Assembly (NCBI GenBank): GCA_020024765.1
Contig: JAHHTG010000042.1
Span: forward strand, 1-9,312
Source of the DNA: Thomasclavelia sp.
GTDB taxonomy: Bacteria; Bacillota_I; Bacilli_A; Erysipelotrichales; Erysipelotrichaceae
Direction of reading: 5' to 3'
DNA length: 9,312 nt
In this document: positions 5,134 to 9,312 of the stretch, piece by piece
Numbering within the stretch: the first letter of the stretch is position 1
How the letters are laid out: the number at the start of each line of letters is the position of its first letter
Translations under genes and position numbers: made by a program
Notes under the pieces: generated by a model
What the model was told of the DNA's origin: nothing
Seen by the model: the letters and a program-made list of their open reading frames with translations, nothing else
The model's database searches: none

Positions 5134-7734
5134 TTAATTCTTAGCAAGTTTATGGTTTTTAATAAACTTAATTATTTCCATAACCACAAGTGGAACGAAC
5201 GCTAGACCAACACTTATTGCCATTTGCGAAGTTGTCAATGGAACCAAACTAAATGAATCTGCAAAAAAAGGAATGTAAATAATGCATAATTGTAAAGTCG
5301 CGCCAACAATTAATGAAAACCATAGATATTTATTATTAAATGTCTCTTTTGAGAATACAGTATAATTGCTCTTAATATTAAAGGCGTGAATTAATTGAGT
5401 TAATGCTAATGCTACAAACGCCATTGTCATACCTGTGATATGATTGACGTTATTACCTAGCATATAAGCTATTAAAGACAATAAACCAATCATAATACCT
5501 TGCCAAATAATATTAAAACTTAAACCATTCGCAAAGAAGGATTCATCTTTTTGACGTGGTTTCTCGTTAATAACATTCGGATCAGTTTCTTCCATGCCTA
5601 GTGCAAAAGCTGGTAAAGAATCGGTAATTAAGTTAATCCATAACAAATGAATCGGTAATAATGGAACGCCGAGATTGTAACTTGAAAAAGCACTAATCAC
5701 CGACGCTAAAAAGATACACAAAACTTCACCGATATTGCTTGATAATAAAAATTGCACATCCTTCTTGATGTTGTTGTAAATACCACGACCCTTCTTAACA
5801 GCTTCAATAATTGTTGCAAAATTATCATCCGTTAAAATCATATCAGCAGCATTTTTACTAACATCAGTACCGGTAATACCCATAGCACAGCCAATATCAG
5901 CAGTCTTCAATGCCGGTGAATCATTAACACCATCACCAGTCATCGCCACAACTTCACCATGTCTTTGCCATGCCTTAACAATACGAACTTTATGTTCTGG
6001 TGCAACGCGCGCATAAACACGAATGTTTTCAAGCTGAGAAGTTAATTCTTCATCGCTCATATTATCAAGTTCTTTGCCTTCAATTGCATCTTGATTATCG
6101 TCTAAAATGCCTAAATCTTTCGCAATTGCTTTTGCAGTTGTTAAATGGTCACCTGTAATCATCACTGTTTTAATGCCACCACGTTTCGCTTCTGCAATAG
6201 CTTGTTTAACTTCTTCACGTGGCGGATCAATCATGCCTGCCAAGCCAATAAAAGTTAAATCATTTTCAAGTTCGAAAGTGATTTCTGGCATTTTGGTATA
6301 TTCTTTAATACCAACCGCAAGTACTCTTAAAGCGCGAGTTGCCATTTCTTCATTAGCTACAAAATCACTTGGTTTACTATTGATTGAACGGCTCATCAAA
6401 ATATCTGGTGCACCTTTAGTTATTTGAAGGTATTTGCCATTAACCTCATAAAAGACACTCATCATCTTACGAGTTGAGTCGAAAGCAATTTCATTAATAC
6501 GATGATACTTCTTGGCTAGTTCTTCTTTTTCTTCACCATATAAATATGATGCATAGACTAAAGCCGTTTCTGTTGGGTCACCATATAATTTAATTTCTTC
6601 ACCATCTTTTTTAACTTCACCATCACTACACAATGTAAAATAACGCATCATTTCACGCATTGCATTATTTTCAAAATCAATAGTTCTAACTTCGTCATCA
6701 GCAAGACAAACATCGGTAACAGTCATTTTATTTTGAGTTAAAGTTCCTGTCTTATCCGAACAAATTACACTACATGAGCCCAAGGTTTCAACGGCCGGTA
6801 ATTTACGGACAATTGAATTCTTCTTAACCATTGCACTAACACCGAGGGCCAAAACAATTGTTACAACACTTGCTAAGCCTTCAGGAATTGATGCAACCGC
6901 TAAAGCTACAGCCGTCTTAAAAGCATCAAGGATACTTAATCCTGACAACATCTCTAATCCGAAAACCACAATACAAATAACGATACACATGATGCCAATA
7001 ACTTTTGAAATTTGTGCTAATTTATTTTGTAATGGTGTTGTCTCGTCACTATCTTCTTGAAGCATTGAGGCAATTTTGCCAATTTCATTATTCATACCAG
7101 TGCTTGTAACAATCGCTTTACCACGACCATATGTACACACCGTACTTGCAAACAACATATTCTTCTGATCACCTAAAGCCAATTTTTCCTGTTTAATCAC
7201 GCCACTCTTTTTATTGACGGGTGTTGATTCACCGGTTAAAGCACTTTCGTCGATTTGAAGATTAAAACTTTCAATAATCCTTGCATCGCTCGCAACAAAA
7301 TCACCAGCTTCAATCAATAAGATATCACCCACAACAACATCTTTAGAAGGAATATCGATTCTTTGACCTTCACGAATTACTTTCGCATTAGGCGCTGATA
7401 ATTTTTTTAATGACTCTAGTGATTTCTCAGCATTATTTTCTTGGTATAAACCTAAAATTGCATTAAAGATAACCACTACCAAAATAATAACACTATCAAC
7501 AATTTCCCCTGGATCCACAATATAAGAAACAACTGCTGCACCAATCAACAAAATGACTAATGGATCCTTGAATTGTTTCAAAAACTTCACAACTAAGGAC
7601 TCCTTTTTAGCCTCAATAAGTTCATTTCTACCATATTCTTTTCTTGATAATTCAACTTGTGAAATCTTCAGCCCTTCATCAATATCACTTTGAAAATTTT
7701 CAATTATTTTATTAACTTCTTGGTTATACAACAT
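5134..7734 (-). CDS. P2-type cation-transporting ATPase (Ca2+ pump family; probable Mn2+/Ca2+ efflux)
   Basis: An 866-residue membrane pump with complete P-type architecture. The actuator loop has TGES (167-170). M4 has PEGL (284-287). The phosphorylation motif is SDKTGTLTQ, with the acceptor at D327. The nucleotide domain has KGAPD (440-444), and DPPR (503-506), TGDH (527-530) and TGDGVND (599-605) follow. About ten membrane helices are visible near 57-73, 79-97, 243-262, 270-301, 664-685, 691-712, 737-758, 768-786, 804-822 and 836-856. Cation-site residues typical of calcium pumps are present: E285 in M4, N667 and E670 in M5, N701, T704 and D705 in M6. By family it exports Ca2+ from the cytoplasm. 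The yybP-ykoY riboswitch in its leader indicates that Mn2+ controls it, so Mn2+ efflux is likely its main or shared role. The start is fixed by AAGGAGG 8 bp upstream. Confidence 0.93.
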   Translation of the reverse strand: MLYNQEVNKIIENFQSDIDEGLKISQVELSRKEYGRNELIEAKKESLVVKFLKQFKDPLVILLIGAAVVSYIVDPGEIVDSVIILVVVIFNAILGLYQENNAEKSLESLKKLSAPNAKVIREGQRIDIPSKDVVVGDILLIEAGDFVASDARIIESFNLQIDESALTGESTPVNKKSGVIKQEKLALGDQKNMLFASTVCTYGRGKAIVTSTGMNNEIGKIASMLQEDSDETTPLQNKLAQISKVIGIMCIVICIVVFGLEMLSGLSILDAFKTAVALAVASIPEGLASVVTIVLALGVSAMVKKNSIVRKLPAVETLGSCSVICSDKTGTLTQNKMTVTDVCLADDEVRTIDFENNAMREMMRYFTLCSDGEVKKDGEEIKLYGDPTETALVYASYLYGEEKEELAKKYHRINEIAFDSTRKMMSVFYEVNGKYLQITKGAPDILMSRSINSKPSDFVANEEMATRALRVLAVGIKEYTKMPEITFELENDLTFIGLAGMIDPPREEVKQAIAEAKRGGIKTVMITGDHLTTAKAIAKDLGILDDNQDAIEGKELDNMSDEELTSQLENIRVYARVAPEHKVRIVKAWQRHGEVVAMTGDGVNDSPALKTADIGCAMGITGTDVSKNAADMILTDDNFATIIEAVKKGRGIYNNIKKDVQFLLSSNIGEVLCIFLASVISAFSSYNLGVPLLPIHLLWINLITDSLPAFALGMEETDPNVINEKPRQKDESFFANGLSFNIIWQGIMIGLLSLIAYMLGNNVNHITGMTMAFVALALTQLIHAFNIKSNYTVFSKETFNNKYLWFSLIVGATLQLCIIYIPFFADSFSLVPLTTSQMAISVGLAFVPLVVMEIIKFIKNHKLAKN

Positions 7735-7742
7735 AAAAAGAC

Positions 7743-7749
7743 CCTCCTT
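7743..7749 (-). promoter_or_regulatory. Ribosome binding site of the P-type ATPase gene
   Basis: AAGGAGG on the minus strand, 8 bases before the ATG at 7734, is close to the full consensus. Together with the following GTCTT it is partly complementary to the 3' strand of the riboswitch P1 helix, so it is likely the controlled site of that switch. Confidence 0.8.
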
Positions 7750-7769
7750 ATTTTGTTTAATAAAAATAA

Positions 7770-7860
7770 TTTAGGTCTTGCTTATAAATATTTACATCCG
7801 GATATCTTTAGATATCGTGCTGACGAATGTAACAAGGTTGCCCCAGCTACTCCCCTAACA
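7770..7860 (-). ncRNA. yybP-ykoY family manganese riboswitch
   Basis: On the minus strand the leader carries the two conserved blocks of this class: GGGGAGTAGC (7846-7855) near the 5' end and AGCAAGACC (7774-7782) near the 3' end. The ends pair as P1, TTAGG (7854-7858) with CCTAA (7771-7775). Internally, TTACATTCG (7824-7832) pairs with CGGATGTAA (7792-7800) in a 9-bp helix with one G-U. That helix encloses TCAGCAC and a GATATC-TAAA-GATATC hairpin (7801-7816). This order matches the known Mn2+-sensing aptamer, in which two docked helical arms bind the metal. It lies 36 bases upstream of the P-type ATPase start, a common partner of this riboswitch. The recognition is from the motifs seen; a covariance-model search was not run. 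Confidence 0.92.
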
Positions 7861-7883
7861 TCTAAAATTGGTTTATAAACATT

Positions 7884-7911
7884 ATTTTATAACTAATTAA
7901 TTTTTTGTCAA
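7884..7911 (-). promoter_or_regulatory. Promoter of the riboswitch-ATPase transcript
   Basis: A perfect -35 TTGACA (7906-7911, minus strand) and a -10 TAAAAT (7884-7889) are 16 bp apart, placing the transcript start near 7877, about 20 bases before the aptamer. The -35 lies 4 bases beyond the stop codon of the upstream methyltransferase gene, so the ATPase has its own promoter. Confidence 0.72.
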
Positions 7912-7915
7912 ATAC

Positions 7916-9217
7916 TCACGCCAATTTCAACATACAGACATTTTCGACATGCACAGAATGTGCAAACATATCAAATGGTTGCACATAGTCAACTTCATAG
8001 CCTTTTTCTTTGAAAAGTTTTAAGTCACGTGCTAAAGTCGCTTGATTGCATGACACATAGACAACTGTTTTAATCTTTGCATTACTAATATCTTCAATAA
8101 CCGATTTGTTCAAACCTTTACGTGGTGGATCGACAATAACAACATCTTTGCCTTTTAAATGTTCATCCAAATGATTAGCTGCATCATCCAAGTAGAAATC
8201 TACATTATCAATTCCATTCAACAATGCATTGTCTTTTGCGTTTAAAACAGCTGGTTCAACAATTTCCACACCTGTCACATGTTTAGCATAACGCGATACA
8301 AATAATGAAATACTTCCAATACCGGAATACAAATCTAATACTTCAGTGTTCTTATCGATATGAGCGCGCTTTACGACTTCGTTATATAAATTTACTGTTT
8401 GACGTGGATTAACTTGATAGAAGGATTTTAATGAGATTTTAAATAATAAGCCATCTAATTCATCGATAATATATGATGAACCATAAACATTATATTCTTT
8501 TTCACCAAGGATGACATTATCATCTCTAGTATTGACATTCACAATTATAGATTTAATTTGAGGAAAATTCTTAACAAGTTCTGCTACTAGATAATCTAGA
8601 CCGTTAAATTCTTTAACATTAAGAATTAAACCAACCATGATTTCACCTGTCTTAAAGCCATGTTTAATTAAGATATGTCGGAAATATTGATCATAACCTT
8701 CTTTAAAGATAAGGCCTTTAATAAAGTTGACAATATCATTACTGATATCACTTTCAATAAAACAGGTCTCATATTCAATGATGTCATGAGAATTACGACG
8801 ATAGAAACCTAGTTTACCATCTTTAACTGGTACTTGAACTTTATTGCGATAATGGTCCTTTAAAGGTGAAGGAACAACCTCCTTAACTTCAAGGTCTAAG
8901 CCCCCGACATTTTTTAAAGTATCTTGAACCCATTTTTGTTTAAGCTGTAATTGAAAAGCATAATCAATATGGCGTAAGTCACAACCCCCACATTTAGATG
9001 CGATTGGACAGCGACTTTCCACACGATGAATACTTGGAACAAGTAATTCATCAATAATGGCATAAGCCAAATTCTTCTTGTGGGCAATAATCTTAATTTT
9101 AGCTTCTTCGCCAGTGATTAATCCTTTCACAAAAATTACCAGTTGATCAACTTTAGCCACACCAAAGCCTTCAACTGTCATATCAATACACTTAACCTTA
9201 ATAATCTCATTTTTCAT
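7916..9217 (-). CDS. rlmD: 23S rRNA (uracil-5-)-methyltransferase, RlmD/RlmCD type
   Basis: A 433-residue TrmA/RumA-family enzyme that uses S-adenosylmethionine to place a methyl group on C5 of a uracil in 23S rRNA (U1939; in Firmicutes one RlmCD enzyme often also modifies U747). The N-terminal TRAM domain spans about 1-58. Four cysteines ligate an iron-sulphur cluster: C70, C76 and C79 in CPIASKCGGC, and C152. The Rossmann domain has the SAM loop LDLYSGIGSISLF (294-306), DPPRKGL (363-369), the nucleophile C390 in VSCNQATL and the general base E425 near the C-terminus. All key residues are present. The start is fixed by an in-frame TAA two codons upstream and by the TRAM alignment, yet no Shine-Dalgarno site precedes it. 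It ends in UGA exactly where the family ends, which supports a standard code. Whether it is RlmD alone or the dual RlmCD is not decidable here. Confidence 0.92.
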   Translation of the reverse strand: MKNEIIKVKCIDMTVEGFGVAKVDQLVIFVKGLITGEEAKIKIIAHKKNLAYAIIDELLVPSIHRVESRCPIASKCGGCDLRHIDYAFQLQLKQKWVQDTLKNVGGLDLEVKEVVPSPLKDHYRNKVQVPVKDGKLGFYRRNSHDIIEYETCFIESDISNDIVNFIKGLIFKEGYDQYFRHILIKHGFKTGEIMVGLILNVKEFNGLDYLVAELVKNFPQIKSIIVNVNTRDDNVILGEKEYNVYGSSYIIDELDGLLFKISLKSFYQVNPRQTVNLYNEVVKRAHIDKNTEVLDLYSGIGSISLFVSRYAKHVTGVEIVEPAVLNAKDNALLNGIDNVDFYLDDAANHLDEHLKGKDVVIVDPPRKGLNKSVIEDISNAKIKTVVYVSCNQATLARDLKLFKEKGYEVDYVQPFDMFAHSVHVENVCMLKLA

Positions 9218-9224
9218 AACTTAT

Positions 9225-9230
9225 ATTATA
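9225..9230 (-). promoter_or_regulatory. -10 element abutting the rlmD start codon
   Basis: TATAAT on the minus strand ends 7 bases before the rlmD ATG, so transcription would begin at or within a base or two of the start codon. The -35 at 17 bp (AAGACT) is poor. If real, it would make a leaderless mRNA, consistent with the missing ribosome binding site. Confidence 0.4.
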
Positions 9231-9233
9231 AAT

Positions 9234-9251
9234 GACTTTGAAGATAAAGTC
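9234..9251. repeat. 18-bp inverted repeat upstream of rlmD
   Basis: GACTTT (9234-9239) and AAAGTC (9246-9251) are perfect 6-bp arms around GAAGAT. It sits directly upstream of the rlmD -10 within the promoter spacer. It could be an operator or a weak terminator of a gene beyond the window. The remaining bases to 9312 contain no gene that I can support. Confidence 0.3.
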
Positions 9252-9312
9252 TTTATTAAAAAGTAAATATTTCACCATTTAAAAAGTGAATCTCACCCGT
9301 TTAATGTGGCAA

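Noticed and set aside
5124..5142. AAGAA/TTCTT hairpin after the ATPase stop as a terminator
   Set aside because: A 5-bp AT-rich stem overlapping the end of the gene, with no U tract after it on the minus strand, is not a credible terminator.
6107..6427. Plus-strand open frame of 106 codons inside the ATPase gene
   Set aside because: It lies fully antisense to the well-conserved nucleotide and phosphorylation domains, has no recognisable domain and no convincing ribosome site; it is a shadow frame.
7690..7878. Plus-strand open frame across the ATPase leader
   Set aside because: The region is explained on the other strand by the riboswitch, ribosome site and promoter; the translation has no recognisable features.
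7871..7880. GTTTATAAAC palindrome near the ATPase transcript start
   Set aside because: Ten AT-rich bases of self-complementarity are expected by chance at this base composition; no second copy or other support.
7913..7918. Possible UGA-as-tryptophan code, as in Mollicutes
   Set aside because: Tryptophans at conserved places are encoded by UGG, and reading through the UGA of rlmD would extend the protein past its normal family end into the next promoter.
9271..9312. Short TTCAC/GTGAA repeats and an ATG at 9304 at the right edge
   Set aside because: The arms are only 4-5 bp, there is no ribosome site before the ATG, and too little sequence remains to support a gene or a terminator.

Overview
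This is an AT-rich chromosomal window with short intergenic gaps and Gram-positive style Shine-Dalgarno sites (AGAGG, AAGGAGG, AAGGGGG). UGG encodes tryptophan, and one gene ends in UGA where its protein family should end, so the genetic code looks standard. Gene content points to a low-GC Firmicute, perhaps an Erysipelotrichia-like gut lineage. The phylum-level guess is reasonable; the class is only inference.

Layout. At the left edge is the 5' end of an ATP-grasp type gene (minus strand, 1-104). It lies directly downstream of an M20D amidohydrolase (120-1208, minus), probably in one operon. Divergent from this pair is a polytopic membrane protein with nucleoside-recognition/gate-like domains (1329-2492, plus). 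The 120-bp gap between them holds two mirror-image candidate promoters and a perfect 17-bp dyad. A bidirectional hairpin terminator (2514-2539) separates the membrane gene from a convergent DUF349 coiled-coil protein (2552-3715, minus). Upstream of that on the minus strand are a metal-dependent amidohydrolase (3782-5059), a P2-type cation ATPase (5134-7734) and an RlmD-type 23S rRNA uracil methyltransferase (7916-9217).

The most informative element is non-coding. The leader of the P-type ATPase (about 7770-7860, minus strand) is a clear yybP-ykoY manganese riboswitch with a good sigma-A type promoter behind it. By sequence alone the ATPase would be called a calcium pump; the riboswitch argues that its physiological job includes Mn2+ efflux. 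The 3' strand of the aptamer's P1 helix is complementary to the bases at and just after the ATPase ribosome binding site, which suggests a translational ON switch driven by Mn2+.

No insertion sequence, phage gene, CRISPR array, tRNA or rRNA was seen, and no stretch over 300 bases lacks a gene. I found no evidence for a wholly new defence or mobile system. The points worth following up are regulatory (riboswitch logic, the divergent dyad promoter, a possibly leaderless rlmD mRNA) and the roles of the little-characterised membrane and DUF349 proteins.
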